DNA of 64,000 bases from Dryomyza anilis. Lineage: Eukaryota > Arthropoda > Insecta > Diptera > Dryomyzidae. Positions 1 to 12,817 of the stretch are shown in pieces. Position numbers and translations under genes: made by a program. Under the pieces are notes generated by a model, which saw only the letters and a program-made list of their open reading frames with translations, was not told where the DNA came from and ran no database searches. The DNA is taken from NCBI GenBank assembly GCA_951804985.1, contig OX638135.1, positions 36,945,024 to 37,009,023 on the forward strand, given 5' to 3'. Numbering within the stretch: position 1 is the stretch's first letter; each line of letters begins with the position of its first letter.

Positions 1-333
1 TTTTGGTCAAATATATATTGACATCATGCTCAAATACATGATAATAATGTTTTCCGGCGAAAAGACTTGTGGTTCACAAAAAAAAAAAATCGAAATTCGG
101 TACACCTACCCATTTGTATATATGGGTATCAAATGAATGGAAATTCTTCAGCATTTGAATGTTTGTAGTTATTTTCAGGATTCGTATACCCTGGTGACCT
201 ATATATCACTTTGAATACACATATGTGTAGGGTATTTATAGTCGGCTTAGACCGACTATAATTTTGATAATCCTAACTATCATAATTACACCTACTTTAA
301 AATTTCCCATGTGATCTAACCTTCCCAACTGGT
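1..333 (+). mobile_element. DINE-1-like element, 3' part, cut by window edge
   Basis: Matches the 3' half of the DINE-1-like repeats elsewhere in the window (2150-2504, 59850-60188), starting inside the block TTTTGGTCAAATATATATTG. It ends with the family's shared terminus ..CCTTCCCAACTGGT. The subterminal perfect 9-bp stem (TATAGTCGG / CCGACTATA, loop CTTAGA) is present around 239-262. The 5' half lies outside the window. DINE-1 elements are non-autonomous Helitron-type repeats of flies; the assignment rests on 5' motifs seen in the fuller copies. Confidence 0.8.
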
Positions 334-760
334 TGGTTTTTAATAATCAATAAATTAACTTCTGAAAATCCGGTTGAATAAAGTTTGTTTACTTTTTTGA
401 CAACTAAGTAATTTGCTTTCTTGATATCCAGATGAGAAATTCTTGAATTTTAGTAGTATTTTATTGATATTAGTCAAATTCTACTATTTTTCTTTCTAAC
501 CGAATTCTTCTCGAGTTTTAGAATTTTATTTCCCTCCGTGTATATATCTCAAAAATCACTTCCTACAATTTTGAGTAAATTGAAATACTGTTAAATGGAA
601 TATTCTATGCTGAAAGTACTTTTGACAAAAATAAGTGCTAAATGAAATTTTACAATTTTGAGTAAAGTGAGATAATGTTTAACGGAATTTTCTATGCTTG
701 AAGTATTTTAAACAAAAAAAGTTCTAAATGAGAATTACAATATCTCGATTGAATCATAAG
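334..760 (+). repeat. Diverged copy of the tandem-unit module
   Basis: After the DINE-1 end this stretch resembles 2860-3145 of the tandem units: a 'TTTTTTGACAACTAAG' block, then a Leu/Phe-free AT-rich stretch ending TTCCCTCCGTGTA. Next come two adjacent copies (about 545-640 and 645-745) of a module containing CAATTTTGAGTAAA, GGAAT(A/T)TTCTATGCT and ATCTCGA. It is noncoding. It looks like an older, more diverged relative of the array at 1912-9882. Confidence 0.6.
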
Positions 761-1786
761 CGAATAATGTGCACAGTTGAGTGCCTACGGAATGTGCAAT
801 TTAAACTGGTCGTTTCTTAAATGAACGAAACTGAACGAAACTAGAACAGTTTTGGTCATAGCATTTATAGGTAATCCCGCGTTTTCGTCTGGTGAAATAT
901 GCCAGTTCATTTCTATTATATTTAGGTCTTAACTACCCAAAAAGAAGTTACGTTGAATCTTTGGTTCAATTTTCACGCAAATTTTATGTCCGAAAAACAA
1001 ATAAATACGTGCTAAAAAATTTGCGTGATTGGCCAAAATTTTATTTTTATATCTATTTATGTAGCAATCAATTACAATGCTTTCACATAATTTTTTATCC
1101 GCAAATGTTACCCATATTGTCATTTATAGCTCAATTTTTAAATGCATTTTTGAATTAAAATTTTTGTTGAAAAAAAAAACTGTTTTCAAGTTCTTCTATC
1201 TAAGTCTCTGAAACTAGTACACGAATTAAAAAATATAGTGAGAAATGTTTATTGTATGTTTAATTGCCTTTTATTTAATATAACTCTGGATCATGTGAGT
1301 TATTTGGAACGCGAAATATTTACAATGTTTGCATGTGTGTGTTTTCACGAATAGAACAACAACAAGGCACTGCAAGACTAACAAGCGTCTGTGTATGTAT
1401 GAATGTTAAATATACAAAAATAGAAAAAACGAATTTTCCTACGAATGTTGGTATGGTTTCAGTTTGTAAACATAAATTAAGATTCAAATTCGCATAAATA
1501 TCAAGTTGATTTCATTCTATTGTTATCTAAATACACTATACAACGCTTATGGGAAGGTTTATACATAACCAACAGTAGATGCTGCAGAAGAGGAGAAAGT
1601 GTATAAGGTAAGTAAACGGTTTCAATGTATATTAATACATAGATTAAATTAAATAATAATACAAATACAAATAAAATAAACAATTCAATTACATTACATT
1701 AAGTATTCAAAGAAGTCATTTAATATACAAAAATACATAAAAGAATAAAATTCTAAATAAACCTTAAATTAACTAAAATATATTTT
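761..1786. other. No gene recognised; AT-rich spacer
   Basis: An AT-rich stretch of about 1 kb. The longest reading frame (892-1158, 88 codons) has low-complexity Phe/Tyr/Leu-rich content and no recognisable domain, and an overlapping antisense frame is equally open, so I do not call it a gene. No repeat shared with the rest of the window was noticed. Confidence 0.5.
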
Positions 1787-2504
1787 TATACCCTACACTA
1801 AGAGTGAAAGGGTATATTCAGTTTGGTACGCCGTTTGTAACACCTAGAAGGAAGCATCCCCGGTATAGAAAAGTATATATATTCTTGATCAGCATGACCT
1901 CCTGAGTCGATTTAGCGATGTCCGTCTGTCCGTCTGTTTGTCTGTTGAAATCTTGATTACAAAAAAAATAGAAGAGCTAAATAAATGAAACGCCTAACTT
2001 AGTTTACTTATATATCTACGCTGTCTGTCAGTGAAAATGGATAAGATCAGTCCCTTGTGACCAGCGAACTGACCATTTATGTTCAAATACCTCATATAAA
2101 ATATACATCTACTGGTGAATTTTACTGTATACGTGCTTAGGTAAACTTTTTTGGTCAAATATATGTTGACTTTATTTTTCGTTCAATACATGAAAATAAT
2201 GTTTTCCCGCGAAACGACTTGTGGTTCAAAAAAGAAATCGAAATTCGGTACACCTACCCATTTGTAAATATGGGTATGAAATGAATGGGAATTCTTCAGC
2301 GATTAAAATGTTGTAGTTATTTTCAGGATTCGTATACCCAAGTGACCTATACACTACTTTGAATGGTAACCACACATATGTGTAGGGTATTTATAGTCGG
2401 CTTAGACCGACTATAATTTTGATAATCCTAACTATCATAATAACACCTACTATAAAATGTCCCTACTTTAAAATTTCCCATGTGATCTAACCTTCCCAAC
2501 TGGT
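1787..2504 (+). mobile_element. DINE-1-like element, near full length
   Basis: Begins TATACCCTACACTAAGAG, followed by AAAGGGTATATTCAGTTTGG. A short (TA)n, the core TTCTTGATCAGCATGACC and the GTCCGTCTGTCC repeat follow at 1877-1941. The 3' half carries the 9-bp stem-loop (TATAGTCGG/CCGACTATA) and ends CCAACTGGT. There is no coding capacity. The TA and GTCY tracts flanking a conserved core match the published description of dipteran DINE-1/mini-me repeats. Its 3' part is included in the first unit of the tandem array. Confidence 0.85.
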
Positions 2505-2697
2505 TTTATGTTAGCTTTGAAATAATTGCTTTTAGTTACTTTCAACATATCGACAGACAGACACACGGACAAACCGATGGTACTGACAGACGGACAAAGC
2601 AAAACAAAACGTAATAGCGACAAAGCAAGATCGAAAAACAACAACTATACGAACACGTGTTCATTAAATTTTGGGACGAAAACAACATCAACATTTT

Positions 2698-2885
2698 TTG
2701 ATACCTAAGAAATTAATAACTGAATTTAAGAATAATTCTACTTAGTTACTTTTTTGATACCTAAGAAATTAATAATTGAATTAATGACTTATTTTACTTA
2801 GTTACTTTTTTGATACCTAAGAAATTAATAACTGAATTCGAGAATAATTCTACTTAGTTACTTTTTTTTGACAACTAAGAAAATC
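2698..2885 (+). repeat. ~58-bp minisatellite inside each array unit
   Basis: Three direct copies plus a degenerate fourth of a block with GATACCTAAGAAATTAATAA followed by TGAATT, a variable 10 bp, and CTACTTAGTTACTTTTTT. The same minisatellite recurs at about 5348-5535 and 8013-8200. The last copy changes to GACAACTAAGAAAATCC. Confidence 0.8.
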
Positions 2886-2984
2886 CATTTCGTGAAATTA
2901 AGAATTGTTCGGTTCAGCTGTATATCACTCCGTATACTTCTTGATTCCTTCTGGATTTTAGAACTTCTTCCCTCCGAGTACCTT

Positions 2985-4262
2985 AAATGAAACTAGAGGT
3001 CCTGGACTATGACCGGTATACGGGTTTTCAAAAGTTTTTTTCGATTTAGTCGAGATATTGTAATTTTCATTTAGGCCTTTTTTTGTTCGAAATACATTCA
3101 TCATAGAAAATTCCGTTTAACATTATTTCAATTTTCTCAAAATGAAAACTTAAACAAAAGATCTTGGATTATAAAATGGTTTACCGGTTTTCAAAAGTTT
3201 CCATGATTTAGGCGAGATATTGAAGTTTAATTTTTGTACTATTTGGTTTAAAGTATTTCCAGCATAGAAAATTTAGGTTAACATAATTGCAATTTACTTA
3301 GGGAGGAATTTTCGAGTTGTAAATTTTAAATAAAAATAAATTAGTTAAAATAAAATTTATGATATTATTTTTGTTCTTTATTTTGTGCAGATAAGGTCTA
3401 TGAGTGCTGTCACTCCCCTTTGCCGAATCTAGTTTATATATGGTTTAGGATACTCCATGGACTTAATAGCATAGTAATGCAAATTGTCAGAAAAATACAT
3501 TCAATGGTTTTGCTTTGAATCTGAATTATACACCAAAAATAAAACTTTTGTATGGATGGCTCGTTTTAAAGCTAATAGAACGAGCTTTTAGAACAATTAA
3601 GTTGTAACTTCTAAACTTGAAAATGTTGCCCGTGGTCATTATCCTTGCACTTCCTAATTAATGTCGTTAAAAAGGACCATTTTTAAAATTATGAAAAAAA
3701 GTCATACATTTAGCTTGATTTAATACAAATGTTCATGCAAAATTTCAAGATGGTATTTTAATGGCATCTTATTTTGAAAAATAATTTACTAAATTTTTAT
3801 TTACTTTTTGCATTAAAAAAAAAATTCTTTTTGAACAGAAAAGATGCAATAGTTCTTGAATGTATTTCTAACTCTGATTTATAAAATGATTTTATCATAT
3901 TGAATCTAGTTTTTGAGATATTGATTTTGGGATATAGTTTTTACATTTTTCGAAAAATGGTATGTATCTCAAAAACTAGAGACAATTTGATGAAAATAAT
4001 GCCATTTTAGAAATAAGAATTATAAATACATTAAAAAATTATTGCAAATTTTACTGTCAAAAAAAATATATTTTTTTTCAAGGTATACATCTCAAAAATC
4101 GCTTCCTACAATTTTGAGTAAATACTGTTAAACGGAATTTTCTACGCTGGAAGTATTTTGGACAAAAAAAGTGCTAAATGAAAATTGAAATATCTCGACT
4201 AAATCAAAGAAAAATTTTGTAACCCCGTATACCGGTCATAGTCCAGGATCTCTAGTCTCATT
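2985..4262. repeat. Inverted-repeat module of the array unit
   Basis: The left end (2985-3145, TGAAACTAGAGGTCCTGG...) is the reverse complement of the right end (about 4085-4262, ...CCAGGATCTCTAGTCTCA). Both contain ACTATGACCGGTATACGGG in opposite directions. A diverged direct copy of the same ~160-bp block follows the left end (3146-3310), sharing GGTTTTCAAAAGTTT and GCGAGATATTGAA. The interior is AT-rich and noncoding. The same module recurs in units 2 and 3 and, inverted, at 11870-12075. Ends in inverted orientation suggest a fold-back or non-autonomous DNA element rather than a gene. Confidence 0.7.
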
Positions 4263-4561
4263 TACGGCGTATGAATTGTCTATGATAGCCATTAGGCCGG
4301 GTCGGTATCCATACAAACAAATTTTTTTTTGAAAAAGTGTCAAAAACCGCCAAAACCGTTTTTCATTATATTTAGCTTTGTTATTTGATGTCCGATCATG
4401 AACTTTTACATACCGTTGAAAATGTCTCAGCGGTTAACACATTTGTCCCAAGTAGATCTTGATGGTCTATTAAACCTATAGGACATATATATACCGCCGA
4501 GACCCTTCCAACGATATATACCACTTATCAATGTAAGCTTTTATGTTAGGGGTGAATTTTC

Positions 4562-5154
4562 TTAGCGATGTCCGTCTGTCCGTCTGTTTGTCTGTTGAAA
4601 TCTTGATTACAAAAAAAATAGAAGAGCTAAATAAATGAAACGCCTAACTTAGTTTACTTATATATCTACGCTGTCTGTCAGTGAAAATGGATAAGATCAG
4701 TCCCTTGTGACCAGCGAACTGACCATTTATGTTCAAATACCTCATATAAAATATACATCTACTGGTGAATTTTACTGTATACGTGCTTAGGTAAACTTTT
4801 TTGGTCAAATATATGTTGACTTTATTTTTCGTTCAATACATGAAAATAATGTTTTCCCGCGAAACGACTTGTGGTTCAAAAAAGAAATCGAAATTCGGTA
4901 CACCTACCCATTTGTAAATATGGGTATGAAATGAATGGGAATTCTTCAGCGATTAAAATGTTGTAGTTATTTTCAGGATTCGTATACCCAAGTGACCTAT
5001 ACACTACTTTGAATGGTAACCACACATATGTGTAGGGTATTTATAGTCGGCTTAGACCGACTATAATTTTGATAATCCTAACTATCATAATAACACCTAC
5101 TATAAAATGTCCCTACTTTAAAATTTCCCATGTGATCTAACCTTCCCAACTGGT
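4562..5154 (+). mobile_element. DINE-1-like, 5'-truncated, in array unit 2
   Basis: Identical in layout to 1912-2504 and lacking the first ~125 bp because the tandem junction falls inside the element. Stem-loop TATAGTCGG/CCGACTATA and terminus CCAACTGGT are present. Confidence 0.85.
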
Positions 5155-7226
5155 TTTATGTTAGCTTTGAAATAATTGCTTTTAGTTACTTTCAACATAT
5201 CGACAGACAGACACACGGACAAACCGATGGTACTGACAGACGGACAAAGCAAAACAAAACGTAATAGCGACAAAGCAAGATCGAAAAACAACAACTATAC
5301 GAACACGTGTTCATTAAATTTTGGGACGAAAACAACATCAACATTTTTTGATACCTAAGAAATTAATAACTGAATTTAAGAATAATTCTACTTAGTTACT
5401 TTTTTGATACCTAAGAAATTAATAATTGAATTAATGACTTATTTTACTTAGTTACTTTTTTGATACCTAAGAAATTAATAACTGAATTCGAGAATAATTC
5501 TACTTAGTTACTTTTTTTTGACAACTAAGAAAATCCATTTCGTGAAATTAAGAATTGTTCGGTTCAGCTTCAGCTTGTTCGGTTCACTCCGTATACTTCT
5601 TGATTCCTTCTGGATTTTAGAACTTTTTCCCTCCGAGTACCTTAAATGAAACTAGAGGTCCTGGACTATGACCGGTATACGGGTTTTCAAAAGTTTTTTT
5701 CGATTTAGTCGAGATATTGTAATTTTCATTTAGGCCTTTTTTTGTTCGAAATACATTCATCATAGAAAATTCCGTTTAACATTATTTCAATTTTCTCAAA
5801 ATGAAAACTTAAACAAAAGATCTTGGATTATAAAATGGTTTACCGGTTTTCAAAAGTTTCCATGATTTAGGCGAGATATTGAAGTTTAATTTTTGTACTA
5901 TTTGGTTTAAAGTATTTCCAGCATAGAAAATTTAGGTTAACATAATTGCAATTTACTTAGGGAGGAATTTTCGAGTTGTAAATTTTAAATAAAAATAAAT
6001 TAGTTAAAATAAAATTTATGATATTATTTTTGTTCTTTATTTTGTGCAGATAAGGTCTATGAGTGCTGTCACTCCCCTTTGCCGAATCTAGTTTATATAT
6101 GGTTTAGGATACTCCATGGACTTAATAGCATAGTAATGCAAATTGTCAGAAAAATACATTCAATGGTTTTGCTTTGAATCTGAATTATACACCAAAAATA
6201 AAACTTTTGTATGGATGGCTCGTTTTAAAGCTAATAGAACGAGCTTTTAGAACAATTAAGTTGTAACTTCTAAACTTGAAAATGTTGCCCGTGGTCATTA
6301 TCCTTGCACTTCCTAATTAATGTCGTTAAAAAGGACCATTTTTAAAATTATGAAAAAAAGTCATACATTTAGCTTGATTTAATACAAATGTTCATGCAAA
6401 ATTTCAAGATGGTATTTTAATGGCATCTTATTTTGAAAAATAATTTACTAAATTTTTATTTACTTTTTGCATTAAAAAAAAAATTCTTTTTGAACAGAAA
6501 AGATGCAATAGTTCTTGAATGTATTTCTAACTCTGATTTATAAAATGATTTTATCATATTGAATCTAGTTTTTGAGATATTGATTGTGGGATATAGTTTT
6601 TACATTTTTCGAAAAATGGTATGTATCTCAAAAACTAGAGACAATTTGATGAAAATAATGCCATTTTAGAAATAAGAATTATAAATACATTAAAAAATTA
6701 TTGCAAATTTTACTGTCAAAAAAAATATTTTTTTTTTCAAGGTATACATCTTAAAAATCGCTTCCTACAATTTTGAGTAAACTGAAATACTGTTAAACGT
6801 AATTTTCTACGCTGGAAGTATTTTGGACAAAAAAAGTGCTAAATGAAAATTGAAATATCTCGACTAAATCAAAGAAAAATTTTGTAACCCCGTATACCGG
6901 TCATAGTCCAGGATCTCTAGTCTCATTTACGGCGTATGAATTGTCTATGATAGCCATTAGGCCGGGTCGGTATCCATACAAACAAATTTTTTTTTGAAAA
7001 AGTGTCAAAAACCGCCAAAACCGTTTTTCATTATATTTAGCTTTGTTATTTGATGTCCGATCATGAACTTTTACATACCGTTGAAAATGTCTCAGCGGTT
7101 AACACATTTGTCCCAAGTAGATCTTGATGGTCTATTAAACCTATAGGACATATATATACCGCCGAGACCCTTCCAACGATATATACCACTTATCAATGTA
7201 AGCTTTTATGTTAGGGGTGAATTTTC

Positions 7227-7819
7227 TTAGCGATGTCCGTCTGTCCGTCTGTTTGTCTGTTGAAATCTTGATTACAAAAAAAATAGAAGAGCTAAATAAA
7301 TGAAACGCCTAACTTAGTTTACTTATATATCTACGCTGTCTGTCAGTGAAAATGGATAAGATCAGTCCTTTCTGACCAGCGAACTGACCATTTATGTTCA
7401 AATACCTCATATAAAATATACATCTACTGGTGAATTTTACTGTATACGTGCTTAGGTAAACTTTTTTGGTCAAATATATGTTGACTTTATTTTTCGTTCA
7501 ATACATGAAAATAATGTTTTCCCGCGAAACGACTTGTGGTTCAAAAAAGAAATCGAAATTCGGTACACCTACCCATTTGTAAATATGGGTATGAAATGAA
7601 TGGGAATTCTTCAGCGATTAAAATGTTGTAGTTATTTTCAGGATTCGTATACCCAAGTGACCTATACACTACTTTGAATGGTAACCACACATATGTGTAG
7701 GGTATTTATAGTCGGCTTAGACCGACTATAATTTTGATAATCCTAACTATCATAATAACACCTACTATAAAATGTCCCTACTTTAAAATTTCCCATGTGA
7801 TCTAACCTTCCCAACTGGT
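7227..7819 (+). mobile_element. DINE-1-like, 5'-truncated, in array unit 3
   Basis: Third copy of the truncated DINE-1 segment, created by the array duplication. It has the same junction at TTAGCGATG and the same 3' stem-loop and terminus. Confidence 0.85.
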
Positions 7820-9882
7820 TTTATGTTAGCTTTGAAATAATTGCTTTTAGTTACTTTCAACATATCGACAGACAGACACACGGACAAACCGATGGTACTG
7901 ACAGACGGACAAAGCAAAACAAAACGTAATAGCGACAAAGCAAGATCGAAAAACAACAACTATACGAACACGTGTTCATTAAATTTTGGGACGAAAACAA
8001 CATCAACATTTTTTGATACCTAAGAAATTAATAACTGAATTTAAGAATAATTCTACTTAGTTAATTTTTTGATACCTAAGAAATTAATAATTGAATTAAT
8101 GACTTATTTTACTTAGTTACTTTTTTGATACCTAAGAAATTAATAACTGAATTCGAGAATAATTCTACTTAGTTACTTTTTTTTGACAACTAAGAAAATC
8201 CATTTCGTGAAATTAAGAATTGTTCGGTTCAGCTGTATATCACTCCGTATACTTCTTGATTCCTTCTGGATTTTAGAACTTTTTCCCTCCGAGTACCTTA
8301 AATGAAACTAGAGGTCCTGGACTATGACCGGTATACGGGTTTTCAAAAGTTTTTTTCGATTTAGTCGAGATATTGTAATTTTCATTTAGGCCTTTTTTTG
8401 TTCGAAATACATTCATCATAGAAAATTCCGTTTAACATTATTTCAATTTTCTCAAAATGAAAACTTAAACAAAAGATCTTGGATTATAAAATGGTTTACC
8501 GGTTTTCAAAAGTTTCCATGATTTAGGCGAGATATTGAAGTTTAATTTTTGTACTATTTGGTTTAAAGTATTTCCAGCATAGAAAATTTAGGTTAACATA
8601 ATTGCAATTTACTTAGGGAGGAATTTTCGAGTTGTAAATTTTAAATAAAAATAAATTAGTTAAAATAAAATTTATGATATTATTTTTGTTCTTTATTTTG
8701 TGCAGATAAGGTCTATGAGTGCTGTCACTCCCCTTTGCCGAATCTAGTTTATATATGGTTTAGGATACTCCATGGACTTAATAGCATAGTAATGCAAATT
8801 GTCAGAAAAATACATTCAATGGTTTTGCTTTGAATCTGAATTATACACCAAAAATAAAACTTTTGTATGGATGGCTCGTTTTAAAGCTAATAGAACGAGC
8901 TTTTAGAACAATTAAGTTGTAACTTCTAAACTTGAAAATGTTGCCCGTGGTCATTATCCTTGCACTTCCTAATTAATGTCGTTAAAAAGGACCATTTTTA
9001 AAATTATGAAAAAAAGTCATACATTTAGCTTGATTTAATACAAATGTTCATGCAAAATTTCAAGATGGTATTTTAATGGCATCTTATTTTGAAAAATAAT
9101 TTACTAAATTTTTATTTACTTTTTGCATTAAAAAAAAAATTCTTTTTGAACAGAAAAGATGCAATAGTTCTTGAATGTATTTCTAACTCTGATTTATAAA
9201 ATGATTTTATCATATTGAATCTAGTTTTTGAGATATTGATTTTGGGATATAGTTTTTACATTTTTCGAAAAATGGTATGTATCTCAAAAACTAGAGACAA
9301 TTTGATGAAAATAATGCCATTTTAGAAATAAGAATTATAAATACATTAAAAAATTATTGCAAATTTTACTGTCAAAAAAAATATTTTTTTTTTCAAGGTA
9401 TACATCTCAAAAATCGCTTCCTACAATTTTGAGTAAACTGAAATACTGTTAAACGGAATTTTCTACGCTGGAAGTATTTTGGACAAAAAAAGTGCTAAAT
9501 GAAAATTGAAATATCTCGACTAAATCAAAGAAAAATTTTGTAACCCCGTATACCGGTCATAGTCCAGGATCTCTAGTCTCATTTACGGCGTATGAATTGT
9601 CTATGATAGCCATTAGGCCGGGTCGGTATCCATACAAACAAATTTTTTTTTGAAAAAGTGTCAAAAACCGCCAAAACCGTTTTTCATTATATTTAGCTTT
9701 GTTATTTGATGTCCGATCATGAACTTTTACATACCGTTGAAAATGTCTCAGCGGTTAACACATTTGTCCCAAGTAGATCTTGATGGTCTATTAAACCTAT
9801 AGGACATATATATACCGCCGAGACCCTTCCAACGATATATACCACTTATCAATGTAAGCTTTTATGTTAGGGGTGAATTTTC

Positions 9883-10164
9883 AAATATTTATTAAAATAT
9901 ATTGTTTTTAAATAATGTTTTCACTTAAAAAAGAGTTAGTTGTAACTTTTTTGTTTATGAAGCAAACTAAATAGATTTTGTATACATGAGTTATATAAAA
10001 TCATTAAATATTGGCAGCGCCATCGCATAATTTAATGAAATTTGGTAGAATGGTGAAGTGTGGTTTCAGAGATGTGGTGCTTTAAAGTTTTGAAAAACTG
10101 TATAAAATTCACAAAAGTGGTGCTAATCAATTGAACGTAACTAAAGTAAAAGTAAATCTAATAA
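9883..10164. repeat. Unit continuation and diverged repeat block
   Basis: 9883-9985 continues the last array unit (AAATATTTATTAAAATATATTG, then AGTTGTAACTTTTTTG) and is found inverted at 11483-11575. 9985-10164 (GGCAGCGCCATCGCATAATT...GTGGTTTCAGAGATGTGG...) is a diverged relative of 15380-15560 in the second fold-back. It is noncoding. Confidence 0.6.
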
Positions 10165-10805
10165 AATTGTCGATAATATGAAATACAATTTCTAAACCAT
10201 ATTGATTTAGTAGTGGTTTTTAAATAATATATGATGAAGGTTGTTATTTTATCTGTTATATAAGACCTTAATTAGAATGGCAATTCCACGGGTTCAGAAG
10301 TTAATCCGTCTAATCCGATTATAAATACCTTACACATATGGGATAATGCGCGTGGGTGCTACTAAAAGTGCTGCATGGGTCACGAGGGTATACGATAAAC
10401 TCCCTTGACATTTTGTAAAAATGGTGCAACACTGAAGTTCGCTCAGAGCGGTTGTCGTTGCATTTTATGCAGTGATGCGAACTTGGTGGGTTCCCCGCTA
10501 AATTGTACGGTGGACATTGGGTTGTTAGTTTGGACACAGAGTGTTTTTATAATTTACTTTTTATATTCTATAACTTTTTCTTGAACAGCAACACAGAGGT
10601 GATTGCAGGTTTTTGGACCGAAGTTGCTAACGGTTCGATTGTATAAAGAAGGATTCGGGCCAAATCCATTTCAGAATTTAATGCATTCGTTATGTTTTCT
10701 ATTCGTTGAAATCTGTAACTTGGTAATTATATAAAATAAGAAAAACATTTTCTACAATATGCATATCGTCGAGGTGGTAAGACTCGCCGATACATATTTT
10801 ACAAA
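10165..10805 (+). repeat. Fold-back 1, left arm
   Basis: This arm is the reverse complement of pieces on the right. 10170-10302 pairs with 13613-13745 (shared AGAATGGCAATTCCACGGG). 10303-10805 pairs with about 12484-13010 (shared TATGCATATCGTCGAGGTGG and GCTCAGAGCGGTTGTCG). The 72-codon frames at 10319-10537 (-) and 12786-13004 (+) are the two arms of this repeat, not genes. The right arm carries extra sequence (13011-13612) that the left arm lacks. Confidence 0.85.
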
Positions 10806-11479
10806 AAACTCTGTTTTAAATATATTTTTGTTAATTCTATAAAAATTAAAACCATTTGAAAACCATGTTCTCATTAATGTATGCCAATTTCGGTCTAATA
10901 GAAGGAAACCGTCGGATACAAAAGTATTTTTTTAAATCTATTATTAAATATATCGTCTACAATGACAATATATTCGAATCAAGAACAATCGAGAAACAGA
11001 AAAAACTTGAACCGATGCCACAATGAATCGCATTTTTTCTCGGTTTGAATTTAAGAACTATTCGAGATTTCTAAGGGCCAGTTTTTCAGTGGTAGTTTAA
11101 ACTACGTTTACTTAAACATCTTACGTATGGAATAAACAAATATTTTTAACTTCTTTATGTCTATTAGGCCCGGTCGAAAAAAAAATGTTTGAAAGTCCGA
11201 CCCTAAAATAAAAGCTTACCTCGTAAAAGTGTCAGAAATATTTTTTTTATTTTTTTTTCGACCCCGCCAAAAACCGTCATATCTTCTTTATTTGATGTCC
11301 GATCATCAAGTTTTATACATAAAGATATTGTCGGTTAATATATTTGTCTTATAGGTTTAATTGACCTCCGAGGTCAATTTCAATAAGTGATGTTTTTTTC
11401 AGACTTCTACCCCCCTAAATGCAATTTTAATTATCATATAATTAAATTTCTCAAAAAATATAAAACTTTACTGTTAAAA
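10806..11479. repeat. Fold-back 1 spacer with diverged array module
   Basis: 10806-11160 is AT-rich with nothing recognised. 11163-11460 is a diverged relative of the end of the array unit (4285-4560), sharing TATTTGATGTCCGATCAT, CTTATAGGTTTAAT and the pattern of a GGTCG-rich start. It is noncoding. Confidence 0.55.
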
Positions 11480-12480
11480 GTATTTAGTTTGCTTCATAAA
11501 CAAAAAAGTTACAGCTAACTCTTTTTTAAGTGAAAACATTATTTAAAAACAATATATTTTAATAAATATTTGAAAATTCACCCCTAACATAAAAGCTTAC
11601 ATTGATAAGTGGTATATATCGTTGGAAGGGTCTCGGCGGTATATATATGTCCTATAGGTTTAATAGACCATCAAGATCTACTTGGGACAAATGTGTTAAC
11701 CGCTGAGACATTTTCAACGGTATGTAAAAGTTCATGATCGGACATCAAATAACAACGCTAAATATAATGAAAAACGGTTTTGGCGGTTTTTGACACTTTT
11801 TCAAAAAAAAAATTGTTTGTATGGATACCGACCCGGCCTAATGGCTATCATAGACAATTCATACGCCGTAAATGAGACTAGAGATCCTGGACTATGACCG
11901 GTATACGGGGTTACAAAATTTTTTTTTGATTTAGTCGAGATATTTCAATTTTCATTTAGCACTTTTTTTGTCCAAAATACTTCCAGCGTAGAAAATTCCG
12001 TTTAACAGTATTTCAGTTTACTCAAAATTGTAGGAAGCGATTTTTGAGATGTATACCTTGAAAAAAAATATATTTTTTTTGACAGTAAAATTTGCAATAA
12101 TTTTTTAATGTATTTATAATTCTTATTTCTAAAATGGCATTATTTTCATCAAATTGTCTCTAGTTTTTGAGATACATACCATTTTTCGAAAAATGTAAAA
12201 ACTATATCCCAAAATCAATATCTCAAAAACTAGATTCAATATGATAAAATCATTTTATAAATCAGAGTTAGAAATACATTCAAGAACTATTGCATCTTTT
12301 CTGTTCAAAAAGATTTTTTTTTTTAATGCAAAAAGTAAATAAAAATTTAGTAAATTATTTTTCAAAATAAGATGCTATTAAAATACCATCTTGAAATTTT
12401 GCATGAACATTTGTATTAAATCAAGCTAAATGTATGACTTTTTTTCATAATTTTAAAAATGGTCCTTTTTAACGACATTT
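11480..12480 (-). repeat. Inverted copy of the array-unit end
   Basis: Reverse complement of about 8985-9985: the array-unit end GAATTTTC, the GGCCGGGTCGGTATCCATAC block, the GGTATACGGG module and the ATCTCAAAAACTAGA blocks all occur in reverse order. At about 12480 the similarity stops and switches directly to the arm matching 10805-10740. A compound inversion is therefore needed to explain the region. Confidence 0.85.
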
Positions 12481-12817
12481 TTTTGTAAAATATGTATCGG
12501 CGAGTCTTACCACCTCGACGATATGCATATTGTAGAAAATGTTTTTCTTATTTTATATAATTACCAAGTTACAGATTTCAACGAATAGAAAACATAACGA
12601 ATGCATTAAATTCTGAAATGGATTTGGCCCGAATCCTTCTTTATACAATCGAACCGTTAGCAACTTCGGTCCAAAAACCTGCAATCACCTCTGTGTTGCT
12701 GTTCAAGAAAAAGTTATAGAATATAAAAAGTATAATTTTAATTAAATTTAATAAAAAAAAAACCGCTAAATTATAAAAACACTCTGTGTCCAAACTAAAA
12801 ACCCAATGTCCACCGTA

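Larger units (their letters stand above)
1912..9882 (+). repeat. Tandem array, three ~2.65-kb units
   Basis: Three nearly identical units start at TTAGCGATGTCCGTCTG (1912, 4562, 7227), giving periods of 2650 and 2665 bp. Each contains the 3' part of a DINE-1 element (593 bp), a short minisatellite, an inverted-repeat module and a common end GGGGTGAATTTTC. Only unit 3 continues naturally into AAATATTTATT (9883 on), and only unit 1 has the DINE-1 5' end. The array therefore arose by duplicating one segment between a point inside DINE-1 and the GAATTTTC end. Differences are few: a changed TTCAGCTTCAGC block near 5568, and single-base changes such as 6586 and 8064. It is either a very recent duplication or an assembly artefact. 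No protein is encoded; the repeated 60-codon frame at 2526/5176/7841 is a by-product. Confidence 0.92.

Noticed and set aside
892..1158. 88-codon plus-strand frame (and antisense frame 929-1123)
   Set aside because: Low-complexity Phe/Tyr/Leu composition typical of AT-rich noncoding DNA, no domain, and both strands equally open.
2526..2708. 60-codon frame repeated identically at 5176 and 7841
   Set aside because: Its conservation is fully explained by the recent tandem duplication. It starts in the DINE-1 flank and runs through the minisatellite.
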